Positions 34,109-42,611 of a stretch of DNA of 64,000 nt are shown in pieces. The stretch covers positions 605,338-669,337 of the forward strand of contig NZ_QZVT01000001.1 in NCBI RefSeq assembly GCF_003602275.1, given 5' to 3'. Under the pieces are notes generated by a model that saw only the letters and a list, made by a program, of their open reading frames with translations, did not search any database and was not told the origin of the DNA. The stretch is from Arthrobacter cheniae. Its GTDB lineage: Bacteria > Actinomycetota > Actinomycetes > Actinomycetales > Micrococcaceae. The first letter of the stretch is position 1. The number at the start of each line of letters is the position of its first letter. The position numbers and the translations under genes were made by a program.

Positions 34109-34166
34109 GCGCGGCCCTCCTTACTTCCGGAATTCCTTGACAGCGTCCGCAGCCGTGGGGAAGGTA

Positions 34167-34180
34167 GTAAGCACGCTTAG
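34167..34180. promoter_or_regulatory. inverted-repeat motif GTAAG-N4-CTTAG, site 1
   Basis: GTAAG-CACG-CTTAG, about 60 bp upstream of the 34241 gene. Matching sites occur at 59675-59688 and 61925-61938, each upstream of a different gene. Confidence 0.55.
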
Positions 34181-34240
34181 TTCACGGTCGGACGGATATC
34201 TCCGGTAGCGGCTGGAACATCGACCGGAAGGAAGACGATC

Positions 34241-34837
34241 ATGGCGGACGCAACCGGCAATCAGACCCCCGACACCCCGGATTCAGGCGAGGACGACCTC
34301 CGAGGCAGGAAGGTTCCCGAACTCCGCGACCAGGCGAAGGAGGATGGTGTCTCGGGCACGTCCGGGATGCGCAAGGACGAGCTCGTCGAGGCGATCGTCG
34401 AAGCGGAGGAAGGCTCGGGAGACGAGCTGGACGAGTCTTCCGACGACGTCGGTGCAGGGCCCGACGACGGAAAGATCCGGACGGGACCGGACACCTCGAA
34501 GTCCCTCAAGTACTCGCAGGAGATCACCTCGCCCGATGAGGATCCCGAGCGCGAGGGACGCAGCCTGGCCACCACCCATCACGAGGTCATCAAGCAGTGG
34601 GCGGAAACGCGCGGCGGGCGGCCGGCGACGGTCGACGGGACCGAACACGGCGACCACCTCGGCGTACTCCGGCTCGACTTCACCGGCGAGACGGACAAGC
34701 TGCGGCACGTGAGCTGGGACGAGTGGTTCAGGACGTTCGACGAACGCCAGTTGAATTTCATCTACCAGGAGCAGCGCAAGGACGGCAACCAGTCGACCTT
34801 CTTCATCCTTGAGAGCCCGAACCGCGAGGATGCCTGA
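34241..34837 (+). CDS. SAP/Rho-N-like domain protein with conserved C-terminal region
   Basis: 198-residue acidic protein. Residues about 20-56 (RGRKVPELRDQAKEDGVSGT, then MRKDELVEAIVEAEE) form a Rho N-terminal/SAP-like helix-extension-helix, a nucleic-acid-binding fold. A disordered Asp/Glu-rich linker follows. The C-terminal part (HHEVIKQWAETRGGRPATVD, then HVSWDEWFRTFDERQLNFIY) recurs in actinobacterial proteins of unknown role. ATG 34241 has GGAAGGAAG 6 nt upstream. The promoter region carries the GTAAG-N4-CTTAG repeat, shared with two stress-type genes, so stress induction is likely. Confidence 0.75.
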   Translation: MADATGNQTPDTPDSGEDDLRGRKVPELRDQAKEDGVSGTSGMRKDELVEAIVEAEEGSGDELDESSDDVGAGPDDGKIRTGPDTSKSLKYSQEITSPDEDPEREGRSLATTHHEVIKQWAETRGGRPATVDGTEHGDHLGVLRLDFTGETDKLRHVSWDEWFRTFDERQLNFIYQEQRKDGNQSTFFILESPNREDA

Positions 34838-34976
34838 CGGCCATCAGCATTCAGGCTGACACGCTTCCCGGCATATCCTTGGCGTGGCGACGTCCCGCCC
34901 GGGTGCCGCGACGTCCTGACGTCCTTCCACCGGGCGCGCGGGACGCACCGACGTAACCAGGAAGGACTCTGCCCGC

Positions 34977-35753
34977 TTGCTCCAGATCGCCGTCATCCTC
35001 GCCGCCGGCTTCTGGGCGGGCATGATCAACGTCGTGGTGGGCTCCGGAACGCTCGTGACGTTCCCGACCCTGCTGCTCTTCGGCTACCCACCGATCGTCG
35101 CGAACATCTCGAACAACATCGGGCTCGTCGGCGGTGGCCTGTCCGGCTCATGGGGCTACCGCCGCGAGATCGCCGCGAACAAGCGGCTCCTCCTGCGGCT
35201 GCTCCCCCTGTCGGTCCTCGGTGGTCTGGGCGGGGCATTCCTGCTGCTGATCCTGCCCGCGGAGGCCTTCCAGGCCATCGTGCCCGTGCTGATCATCATC
35301 GGCCTCGCGATGGTGGCGCTGGCTCCCCGGGTCCAGCGGGCTGCCGCAGCCAAGGCCGGCGACACCGCTCCCGATGCCCGGCCGTCGCGCCGTCGGGCGC
35401 TGCTCCTCCTGGCCGGAATCGGCGTCCTCGGTGTCTATGAGGGTTACTTCGGCGCAGCGCAGGGCATCCTGATCGTCGGCTTGATGAGCATGGTGACCAT
35501 CGAGAGCCTCCAGCGGATCAACGCCATCAAGAACGTGCTCACCACAGCCGTCAACGGAGTCGCCGCCGTGACGTTCATGCTGTTCGCGTGGGACTCGATC
35601 AACTGGGCGCTCGTCCTCATCATCGCCGTCGGCGCGACGCTGGGCGGCTTCCTCGGCGCCAGGGTGGGGCGGAAGCTCTCCCCGCTCGCCCTGCGCGCCA
35701 CCATCCTCGTGATCGGCACCGCCGCGCTGATCCGCATCGTCTTCTTCGGCTGA
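34977..35753 (+). CDS. TauE/SafE family sulfite/anion exporter
   Basis: 258-residue membrane protein with about 8 helices. The two family repeats are GFWAGMINVVVGSGTLVTFPTL-type (read as GMINVVVGSGTLVTFPT) at the N-terminus and GVYEGYFGAAQGIL in the second half, each followed by a helix. Family members export sulfite, sulfoacetate or other anions. The TTG at 34977 is taken as start, with AGGAAGGA about 10 nt upstream; there is no in-frame ATG or GTG nearby. It is monocistronic and followed by a gene remnant. Confidence 0.85.
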   Translation: MLQIAVILAAGFWAGMINVVVGSGTLVTFPTLLLFGYPPIVANISNNIGLVGGGLSGSWGYRREIAANKRLLLRLLPLSVLGGLGGAFLLLILPAEAFQAIVPVLIIIGLAMVALAPRVQRAAAAKAGDTAPDARPSRRRALLLLAGIGVLGVYEGYFGAAQGILIVGLMSMVTIESLQRINAIKNVLTTAVNGVAAVTFMLFAWDSINWALVLIIAVGATLGGFLGARVGRKLSPLALRATILVIGTAALIRIVFFG

Positions 35754-35828
35754 CCCGGCTACACCTCCCACTCCCCGCCCAGAATTCCAGAATCCTCATG
35801 CGACGCTTCTCCTGGACGCCATCAAGGG

Positions 35829-36044
35829 CACTACGACGAGGGCGCTCCGGAGGGCTGGGAGAAGGAGCACATCTCCATGTACGCCACGATGCACCCGTAC
35901 GAGGACTTCGCGGAAACCTTCGCCCATTACCTGCACATCTGCGACACGGTGGACACCGCTCCCGCCGTCGTCGCCAAGCTGGACTTCGTCCACAAGCTGC
36001 GTGTGCGGGTCGGGGAGCCCGTCGAGGGCACCCTCCGGCAGTAG
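35829..36044 (+). pseudogene. C-terminal remnant of a putative zinc-binding metallopeptidase
   Basis: An open frame of 71 codons to a TAG stop at 36042 has no start codon. It encodes HYDEGAPEGWEKEHISMYAT, then MHPYEDFAETFAHYLHICDT, then LRVRVGEPVEGTLRQ. This matches the C-terminal third of the putative zinc-binding metallopeptidase family (PF15887-like), from just after the metal-binding HExxH region, which is missing. The sequence before 35829 is unrelated. It is a truncated gene; no intact copy is in the window. Confidence 0.75.
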
Positions 36045-36050
36045 GAAGCC

Positions 36051-36713
36051 CTACGGCCAGAGCATCTCCTGGCGCCAGCCCTCACCGAAGCGGGTGTAGA
36101 GCAGGCGGGTGTGGCGCCGGTCCTGGTCCGCCTGCCAGAACTCGACGGCGTCCGGAGCCACGGTGAAGACCGTCCACGTGGTCGAAGCGAGCCCTTCCGT
36201 GGCCTCGATGCGTCGCACCTGGTCGTCGACCGCCGCATCGAGCTCCTTGCGGCCCGGCATCACGGAGCTCTGGCTGCCGGCCAGTACGAGCGCGCGGGCC
36301 ACGGGGTGCCTCCGCTGGAAATCGGCACGGTTCTCCTCGGTACCGCCGGTGGACACCGCGCCCCGGATCCGCACCTGGCGGCCGGCGGCGGGCCAGAAGA
36401 AGGTCAGGGCGGCCGACGGGTTCGCGGTGAGTTGCCTGCCCTTGGGGCTGTCCATGCTCGAGGCGATCTGGAAGCCGTCCTTCGTCAGATCCTTGAGGAT
36501 CACCACCCGGGAATCCGGTAGCCCGTCCTCGCCCACCGTGGAGAGGTTCACGGCATGAGGAGCGGCGACGCCATCCTCCACCGCCCGCTGCAGCCATTCG
36601 ACGAAGAGGTCGATCGGGGAGCTGGGCGCCGTGGCCGGGTCGAAGGGCGGCATCTCGTCGGGGAAGACGGGAACGCCGCGGACGATGTCGCGGATCAGGA
36701 CTGGATCGCTCAT
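36051..36713 (-). CDS. pyridoxamine 5'-phosphate oxidase family protein (PdxH-like)
   Basis: 220-residue FMN-dependent split-barrel protein. LSTVGEDGLPDSRVVILKDL, FQIASSMDSPKGRQLTANPS and FWPAAGRQVRIRGAVSTG follow the PdxH order of FMN- and substrate-binding segments. PdxH oxidises pyridoxine/pyridoxamine phosphate to PLP; the C-terminal PdxH signature RLAP is replaced by QEMLWP, so activity on B6 vitamers is only probable. ATG 36713 has TAGGCT 6 nt upstream, a leaderless arrangement. It converges on the metallopeptidase remnant with a 6-bp gap. Confidence 0.8.
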   Translation of the reverse strand: MSDPVLIRDIVRGVPVFPDEMPPFDPATAPSSPIDLFVEWLQRAVEDGVAAPHAVNLSTVGEDGLPDSRVVILKDLTKDGFQIASSMDSPKGRQLTANPSAALTFFWPAAGRQVRIRGAVSTGGTEENRADFQRRHPVARALVLAGSQSSVMPGRKELDAAVDDQVRRIEATEGLASTTWTVFTVAPDAVEFWQADQDRRHTRLLYTRFGEGWRQEMLWP

Positions 36714-36719
36714 GCCGTC

Positions 36720-36725
36720 AGCCTA
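36720..36725 (-). promoter_or_regulatory. leaderless-type -10 element for PdxH-like gene
   Basis: TAGGCT on the minus strand ends 6 nt before ATG 36713. Confidence 0.5.
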
Positions 36726-36851
36726 GCCCGGGGGTGTGACGGCCCGCAGCCGGGGAGGACGCGGAGCAGGACCAGCGATACTCATCGGCGGCGATCGCGC
36801 AAACCGGCTCGGGGCCTACCAGCCGTGATGCCGATCCTGTCTCCTGCGGCA

Positions 36852-36857
36852 TAGAGT
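36852..36857 (+). promoter_or_regulatory. leaderless-type -10 element for PAP2 gene
   Basis: TAGAGT ends 6 nt before ATG 36864. Confidence 0.5.
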
Positions 36858-36863
36858 CGATGG

Positions 36864-37658
36864 ATGCCAGCGCATCAGGACCAGTACGTAGGACCACGCG
36901 ACCTCACTCGATGGTCGTCGCCGGTCGGTCGGTTCCTCGTCCGGTGCGTCCGTCCGCTCGCTCGGTGGATCGGCCCGCACGCAGCGCTCCTGCTCCTCAT
37001 CGCCGTGGGCGGCGGGGTCGCCGCGGCCCTGACGGCGGCCTCGGCCGAGGTCTACGAATCCGTGGTCGAGCGCAACGGGGTCGCGGCCCTGGACCAACCG
37101 GCCCTGGATCTCGCGGTCTCGCTCCGCGAGGATTGGTTCAACGCCTTCATCACGGGCTACACCAACATCGGTGGCCCGATCGGCATGCCCGTGCTCGCCA
37201 TCTCGATCATGGTGCTGCTCGCCGTGCGCCGTCGATCCTGGACACCCGTGATCCTGCTCCCGGCAGCCGCCTTCGGCTCCCTGCTCATGACGGTTGCGGG
37301 CAAGGACGCCATCGGACGCCTGCGTCCCCCGATCGGGCTCGCCGTACCTCCCTACGAGTCGTCGCCCTCGTTCCCCAGTGGGCATTCCCTCAACGCCATC
37401 GTGATCGCCGGGATCGTCGCCTACCTGCTCGTGGTGCGGCAGAACCGTCGGCGCGCGCGGGGGATCACCATCATCGTGGCCATCCTCTTCGCCGTCACCA
37501 TGGGCCTCAGCCGGGTGTACCTCGGCCACCACTGGCTCACGGATGTGCTGGTCGCCTGGACGCTCGGGATCGCATGGCTGGCCGTCGTCATCACCGCCCA
37601 CCGACTCTTCCTGACGTTCCGCCTGCACCGGGCGGTGCTGCGGGAGACACGCGCCTGA
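36864..37658 (+). CDS. PAP2 family phosphatase
   Basis: 264-residue integral membrane lipid-phosphate phosphatase with about 6 helices. The three motifs are present: KDAIGRLRP (KxxxxxxRP), SFPSGHSLNAI (PSGH) and SRVYLGHHWLTDV (SRxxxxxHxxxD). It likely dephosphorylates undecaprenyl diphosphate, phosphatidic acid or a related lipid on the outer face of the membrane. ATG 36864 is leaderless-like. The opposite frame from 36860 is not coding. Confidence 0.9.
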   Translation: MPAHQDQYVGPRDLTRWSSPVGRFLVRCVRPLARWIGPHAALLLLIAVGGGVAAALTAASAEVYESVVERNGVAALDQPALDLAVSLREDWFNAFITGYTNIGGPIGMPVLAISIMVLLAVRRRSWTPVILLPAAAFGSLLMTVAGKDAIGRLRPPIGLAVPPYESSPSFPSGHSLNAIVIAGIVAYLLVVRQNRRRARGITIIVAILFAVTMGLSRVYLGHHWLTDVLVAWTLGIAWLAVVITAHRLFLTFRLHRAVLRETRA

Positions 37659-37830
37659 GCCGCCGGACGGGCTCGACGCCATCTGCTCGGCTTGTTCGCC
37701 CCGCGTACCGTCGACGAACAGGTAAGCAGAATCAATGATTTTCCTTCGGGACCGCGAACTTCCCCTGACCCATCGACGCCTTCATACTTGCTGGGTGCAG
37801 AAAGCACTTCCCTCCTAGGAACGGACGACG

Positions 37831-39291
37831 ATGTCGGAGAACTCAGGGTCGCAGGGCTCGCAATCGGTGCTACGGCGGAAACCCATCGATAATGTCGAGG
37901 ACGAGACGGGCCGCTCCGGCCTGTTCAAGAGCCTGGGCCTGTGGCAACTGACCGCGATCGGCGTCGGCGGCATCATCGGTGTGGGAATCTTCACCCTTGC
38001 CGGCCTCGTGGCGAACGGCGGCGAGGACGGAACCCCGGTCGGTCCGGCCGTCCTGATCTCGTTCCTCGTCGCAGGGCTCGCGAGTGCCGCAGCCGCCCTG
38101 TCCTATGCCGAATTCGCCGGAATGATCCCCCGCGCGGGCTCCGCGTACACCTACGGCTACGTAGCGCTCGGCGAGATCATCGGGTGGTTCATCGGGTGGG
38201 ACCTCCTGCTCGAGTACATCGCCATCGTGGCGGTCGTCGCCATCGGCATCTCGGGGTACTTCACCGAGTTCATGTCCGGCATCGGCGTCACCGTGCCCAC
38301 CTGGATGCAGGGGACCCCGGACACCATCGAGGGCGGCCTGATCAACGTGCCCGCGATCGTGGTGTGCCTGCTCATCACCTTCATTCTCAGCCGCGGCACC
38401 AAGACCTTCGGCCGGTTCGAGCTCATCGCCGTGGGCCTCAAGATCCTCCTCATCCTCGGGATCGTCGGCCTCGGTTTCTTCTACGTGAACGCCGAGAACT
38501 ACTCGCCGTTCCTGCCGTCGGGCTTCGGCGCCGTCTTCACGGGAGCCGCTACCGTCTTCTTCGCGGTCTTCGGTTACGACGCGATGAGCACCGCGGCGGA
38601 GGAGGCGACGGACGGCAAGAAGCACATGCCGAAGGCCATCCTCCTGTCCCTCCTGATCGCCATGGTGCTGTACGTCCTCGCGACCCTCGTCCTCACCGGC
38701 ATGCAGAACTACCAGGACATCAGCCCCACGGCCGGCTTCGCGTCGGCGTTCCAGTCCGTGGGCCTCCCGGTCGTCGCGACCATCATCTCGGCCTTCGCGG
38801 TGATCTCCATCCTCACCGTCATGCTCACCTTCCTCCTCGGCGTGACCCGCGTCTGGTTCTCGATGAGCCGCGACGGACTCCTCCCGGCCTGGTTCTCCAC
38901 GACGGACAAGAACGGCACGCCTCAGCGGGTCACCTGGATCGCAGGTATCGCCTCGGCTCTGCTCGCCGGGGTCTTCCCCATCCGCGCCGTCGCGGACCTC
39001 ACCAACATCGGCATCCTCGCGGCATTCGTCGTCGTCTGCATCGCGGTGATCGTGCTGCGCCGGACGCGGCCCGAGGTCCCCCGCACCTTCCGGCTTCCGC
39101 TGATGCCGGTCGTCCCCGCCTTCGGCGTCCTCGCGTCGCTGTTCCTTATGCTGCAACTGGACTGGGAGACGTGGGTACGGTTCGGCATCTGGCTCCTGAT
39201 CGGCCTCGCCCTGTACTTCTTCTACGGCCGGAAGCACTCGCTGATGAACCCCGACAGCCCGCGGCACGCCCTGCTGAAGAGCGACTCCTAG
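37831..39291 (+). CDS. APC family amino acid permease (YfnA/cationic type)
   Basis: 486-residue 12-14-helix permease. LWQLTAIGVGGIIGVGIFTL is the TM1 signature (GxGxx), YAEFAGMIPRAGSAYTYGYV the TM2-3 segment, and YDAMSTAAEEATDGKKHMPK the TM6-7 region with the cationic-amino-acid-transporter pattern. ATG 37831 is preceded by AGGAACG about 7 nt upstream. It is followed by a perfect hairpin at 39297-39318. The likely substrates are amino acids, perhaps basic ones. Confidence 0.9.
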   Translation: MSENSGSQGSQSVLRRKPIDNVEDETGRSGLFKSLGLWQLTAIGVGGIIGVGIFTLAGLVANGGEDGTPVGPAVLISFLVAGLASAAAALSYAEFAGMIPRAGSAYTYGYVALGEIIGWFIGWDLLLEYIAIVAVVAIGISGYFTEFMSGIGVTVPTWMQGTPDTIEGGLINVPAIVVCLLITFILSRGTKTFGRFELIAVGLKILLILGIVGLGFFYVNAENYSPFLPSGFGAVFTGAATVFFAVFGYDAMSTAAEEATDGKKHMPKAILLSLLIAMVLYVLATLVLTGMQNYQDISPTAGFASAFQSVGLPVVATIISAFAVISILTVMLTFLLGVTRVWFSMSRDGLLPAWFSTTDKNGTPQRVTWIAGIASALLAGVFPIRAVADLTNIGILAAFVVVCIAVIVLRRTRPEVPRTFRLPLMPVVPAFGVLASLFLMLQLDWETWVRFGIWLLIGLALYFFYGRKHSLMNPDSPRHALLKSDS

Positions 39292-39296
39292 CGCCG

Positions 39297-39318
39297 ACCG
39301 CACGTCCGGGCGTGCGGT
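39297..39318 (+). terminator. terminator hairpin of the APC permease gene
   Basis: Perfect 8-bp stem ACCGCACG / CGTGCGGT with loop TCCGGG, 6 bp after the stop at 39291. No U tract. Confidence 0.6.
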
Positions 39319-39395
39319 AACGGGGAGGACGCGGGATGATGGTGCCCTGGAGCAGCAGCTCCGGGGCACCCGCCCAGCCGAGCAGGAGAAGCACG

Positions 39396-39776
39396 ATGTC
39401 CCAGGATCCCTACCCGAGCGAACGTCCTTCCACCCAGCCCCTCCCTCCGTATCAGCAGCCGTACCAGCAGCCGTACGCATCGGGCGGCTACCAACCGGGC
39501 TTCTATCAGCCGTCCTACCAGTCGATGGAGGGTGAGAAGGCGGCGCAACTCTCCCTCATCCTCGGGCTGGTGGGGTTCTTCGTGGCCGGATTCGTCCTCG
39601 GGCCGCTTGCGATCTGGCAGGCATCGAAGGCGGAGAGCTTCGGCGTGCAGGCAACGGCCGGCAAGGTCCTCGGCTGGATCGTCACCATCCTCAACGTCCT
39701 GGCGGTCCTCGCAGTCGTCCTCTTCTTCGTCCTCTTCCTCGCGGGTATCAGCGCATCGGCGGGCTACAGCACCTGA
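39396..39776 (+). CDS. DUF4190-like small membrane protein
   Basis: 126-residue protein: a Gln/Pro/Tyr-rich N-terminus with two YQQP repeats, then two membrane helices (LSLILGLVGFFVAGFVLGPL and WIVTILNVLAVLAVVLFFV) separated by a loop with IWQASKAESFGVQ. The arrangement matches the DUF4190 family (two-helix proteins of unknown role). ATG 39396 has AGGAGA 7 nt upstream. It is monocistronic, with the convergent PPK2 gene 63 bp away. Confidence 0.75.
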   Translation: MSQDPYPSERPSTQPLPPYQQPYQQPYASGGYQPGFYQPSYQSMEGEKAAQLSLILGLVGFFVAGFVLGPLAIWQASKAESFGVQATAGKVLGWIVTILNVLAVLAVVLFFVLFLAGISASAGYST

Positions 39777-39838
39777 TCGGGCAGGGTCGCCGGTGACGCA
39801 CGGGTGAGGGACCCGGCGGCCGGTCCGCGGACGACGGC

Positions 39839-40810
39839 CTAGAGGGTCGGGAAGAGGCTGCCGGTCTGGCGCTCCGCATCGAAGAGATGCGACGTCGGAC
39901 CGGTTCCGACGATCAGCGGATCCGGTGTGCCAACGACGCCGTGGTCCTTCTCGTCGTAGTCGAGGACGGACAGGACATACCGCAGGGCTTCGATCCGCGC
40001 CCGCTTCTTGTCGTTGCTCTTGACGACCGTCCATGGAGCATCGGCCGTGTTCGTGTAGAAGAACATGGCCTCCTTCGCTTCCGTGTACTCGTCCCACTTG
40101 TCGAGTGACTGCAGGTCCATGGGACTCAGTTTCCAGCGCCGCACCGGGTCCGTGTGGCGCTGGGCGAAGCGGCGCCGCTGCTCCTCGCGCGACACCGAGA
40201 ACCAGAACTTGATGAGGTGGGTGTCACTGCGAACGAGCATCCGCTCCAGTTCCGGAGCCTGGCGCATGAACTCGAGGTACTCGGTGGGCGTGCAGAAGCC
40301 CATGACGCGTTCGACGCCGGCGCGGTTGTACCAGGACCTGTCGAACAGCACGATCTCGCCGCCCGACGGAAGCACGGACACGTATCGCTGGAAGTACCAC
40401 TGCGTCTGTTCGCGCTCGCTCGGCTTGTCCAGCGCCACGATCCTTGCACCGCGCGGATTGAGGTTCTCCGTGAACCGCTTGATGGTCCCACCCTTGCCCG
40501 CCGCATCCCGCCCCTCGAACAGAACCGCCACCTTCGCACGGTTCTCCCTGACCCACCCCTGCATCTTGAGCAGCTCGATCTGCAGTGCGCGCTTCGCCTT
40601 CTGGTACTCGCGCTCCGTCATCCGGACGTCGTACGGGTAGTCCTCCCGCCACGTCGGCTGGTCCGGGTGCGGCAGGAGCACGTGATTCTCGCCCTCGGCA
40701 TGCGGCGTCGGCACCGGGACGGCCGGCGGCGCGCTGGGGGCTTCGTCGGCGGAAGAACCTGCTTCCCGCTCCTCCGTGAGCCCGCTTGCTGCGCCCGGTC
40801 CGTGTGTCAT
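39839..40810 (-). CDS. ppk2: polyphosphate kinase 2
   Basis: 323-residue PPK2 enzyme. FEGRDAAGKGGTIKRF is the Walker A loop, VLFDRSWYNRAGVERVMG the Walker B/lid region, and QSLDKWDEYTEAKEAMF the conserved C-terminal segment. PPK2 transfers phosphate between polyphosphate and nucleotides (ADP/GDP to ATP/GTP). A ~70-residue acidic, Pro-rich N-terminus precedes the domain. ATG 40810 has AGGAGG 8 nt upstream; the longer frame to 40885 is rejected. Confidence 0.92.
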   Translation of the reverse strand: MTHGPGAASGLTEEREAGSSADEAPSAPPAVPVPTPHAEGENHVLLPHPDQPTWREDYPYDVRMTEREYQKAKRALQIELLKMQGWVRENRAKVAVLFEGRDAAGKGGTIKRFTENLNPRGARIVALDKPSEREQTQWYFQRYVSVLPSGGEIVLFDRSWYNRAGVERVMGFCTPTEYLEFMRQAPELERMLVRSDTHLIKFWFSVSREEQRRRFAQRHTDPVRRWKLSPMDLQSLDKWDEYTEAKEAMFFYTNTADAPWTVVKSNDKKRARIEALRYVLSVLDYDEKDHGVVGTPDPLIVGTGPTSHLFDAERQTGSLFPTL

Positions 40811-41050
40811 GTCCGTCTCCTCCTGCTGCACCCATGGGAGGGCTTCCCGTGGCACCGGCGCCATCGTGGATTGGCGATGCACCATGGCCGCGTCGATCCT
40901 TCATCGTGGCAGACGAAGCGCCGACCGGCACTCCGACCCGACGTCGCCGGGCCGGGTGGACGGATCGACACGGCCTTGCTAGTTCCGGGAATGCCGAGCG
41001 CGCGGCGCGGGTTGGAGGGGGTGCAGGATCCGACGGACCAGGAGGTCATG

Positions 41051-41869
41051 ATGAGCACCACCACGCGAACGGCAGAGGAAGAGTGGCTGCGCTTCCGGGA
41101 AGCTCGTGAGGCGGCGCTGGCGGAGTCGCACGGCTGGTTGACGCTGACCTCCTTCCAGTGGCTTGCCGATGCTCCCTCAGGGGTCGAACTGGTCCCCGGG
41201 CTCTGGTCGGAGACGGATGGGACCGCCCGCGTGACTGCCCGAGCCGCCCACGCGCTCACGGACCTGACGAACGGCCGTTCGATAGACGGCACCGTCACGG
41301 CGACGCTCGACGACGAGGAATCGCTGTCCTGGGTCGCCTCCGACGGGCCGGATGGACGCCGCATCGTGGTGGAGCTCGCTCGTCGTGCAGGCCGTTATGT
41401 CATCCGGACCAGGGACGCCGAAGCGCCCACCCTCACCGGGTTCACGGGCGTGCCTGCCTTCGAGTACCGGCCCGACCTCGTGGTGGAAGGGCGATTCGAG
41501 CCCTACGACGAACCGGTCGACGAGCGCATCGGCACGGCCCACCCCGAGGTACCCGGAACGCACCGCTCGGTCGGCGACGTCGTGTTCCGGCTTCCGGGTG
41601 AGGACGGCGACTTTCGGCTGCGCGCCTCGCAGGAGAACACCGGGACCCTCGCCATCACCTTCCACGATGCCACCAACGGCGTCTCGACGGCCCCCTGGCG
41701 CAAGGTGACCGTGCGCCGACCGCGCCGGGATGGCACTGTGATCCTCGATTTCAACAGGACGGTCAATTATCCGAGCGCGTTCACGCCGTTCGGCACGTGC
41801 CCGGCGCCCGTGGACGGGAACGTCATCGGGGCCGCCGTCGAGGCCGGCGAGAAGATGCCACGCCCCTGA
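41051..41869 (+). CDS. DUF1684 domain-containing protein
   Basis: 272-residue protein with the DUF1684 features: WLRFREAREAALAESHGWLT (FRxxR...HGWL) at the N-terminus, a beta-rich centre with FEYRPDLVVEGRFEPYDEP, and the C-terminal LDFNRTVNYPSAFTPFGTCP motif with the conserved FxxxxxxxxAFTxxxxCP pattern. Function is unknown. The second of two adjacent ATG codons (41051) is 5 nt from AGGAGG and is chosen. It converges on the sigma-factor gene with a 39-bp gap. Confidence 0.82.
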   Translation: MSTTTRTAEEEWLRFREAREAALAESHGWLTLTSFQWLADAPSGVELVPGLWSETDGTARVTARAAHALTDLTNGRSIDGTVTATLDDEESLSWVASDGPDGRRIVVELARRAGRYVIRTRDAEAPTLTGFTGVPAFEYRPDLVVEGRFEPYDEPVDERIGTAHPEVPGTHRSVGDVVFRLPGEDGDFRLRASQENTGTLAITFHDATNGVSTAPWRKVTVRRPRRDGTVILDFNRTVNYPSAFTPFGTCPAPVDGNVIGAAVEAGEKMPRP

Positions 41870-41908
41870 CGCACCCCTCGGTTGTCGGTTCCCAGGCTGG
41901 GCGTCCGA

Positions 41909-42511
41909 TCAGGCAGGCGAACGATCGGTTCGCAGGCTCATGACGCCCTCGCGGATCCGGCTTCTGACCGTCCCTGTTGCGGTTCCGAGCTGCCGCGCCG
42001 TCTCGTCATAGGTCAGCCCGCCGAAGTAGGCGAGATCGAGGGCCTCCCGCTGCAGTGGCTGAAGGCCGCCCAGAGGGGTGGCGAGTTGCCTGGCCCCGTG
42101 ATGGTCGAGGACGTCCTGCACCACCGGTGTAGGGCCGGCTGCGGAGTCGGGACGCGCCCTGGCGCCGGCCGCTTCGACCGGCGACATCACCGAACGGACC
42201 CGATCGATGGCTTTCCGTCGCGCGATCGAGAGGATCCAGGTCGGCGCGCTGTCCTGGTCGGGATCGAAGGATGCGGCCTTCGACCAGAGCTCCAGGAAGA
42301 TCTCCTGCGCCACCTCCTCGCTCATCACCGGATCCGCGACGACCCTCCGGACGAGCCCGAGTACACGGGGTGCTGCCAGCCTGTACAGCTCCGCAAAAGC
42401 AGCCGTGTCCGCCTGGGCGATACGGGCGAGGAGCACCACCAGCGCGTTGTCTGCCTCCTGGCTTCCCCCGAACGCGGGGGTTGCGGATATGGCGGATGTC
42501 CCGGACGTCAC
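41909..42511 (-). CDS. ECF-type RNA polymerase sigma factor (SigK-like)
   Basis: 200-residue sigma-70 family protein. Region 2 spans AFAELYRLAAPRVLGLVRRV to WILSIARRKAIDRVRS (with SEEVAQEIFLELW in between); region 4 is LQREALDLAYFGGLTYDETA followed by QLGTATGTVRSRIREGVMSL. It resembles the SigK/RpoE-like group, whose anti-sigma RskA usually lies next door, but no such membrane protein is adjacent; a decayed glycosyltransferase lies upstream. The GTG at 42511 is the assumed start and has no clear ribosome site. Confidence 0.85.
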   Translation of the reverse strand: MTSGTSAISATPAFGGSQEADNALVVLLARIAQADTAAFAELYRLAAPRVLGLVRRVVADPVMSEEVAQEIFLELWSKAASFDPDQDSAPTWILSIARRKAIDRVRSVMSPVEAAGARARPDSAAGPTPVVQDVLDHHGARQLATPLGGLQPLQREALDLAYFGGLTYDETARQLGTATGTVRSRIREGVMSLRTDRSPA

Positions 42512-42611
42512 CGGGTCACGGTCCGAAGCCGGACGGGGTGAGGAAGACGCTGGAACAGGTGCATGAAGACCTCCGGCAGAAAATAGCTAACTAAATGAGC
42601 AATATACCTCT

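Noticed and set aside
37870..39480. 536-codon minus-strand frame rich in Asp, Glu, His and Arg
   Set aside because: Exact antisense of the APC permease, whose motifs are complete.
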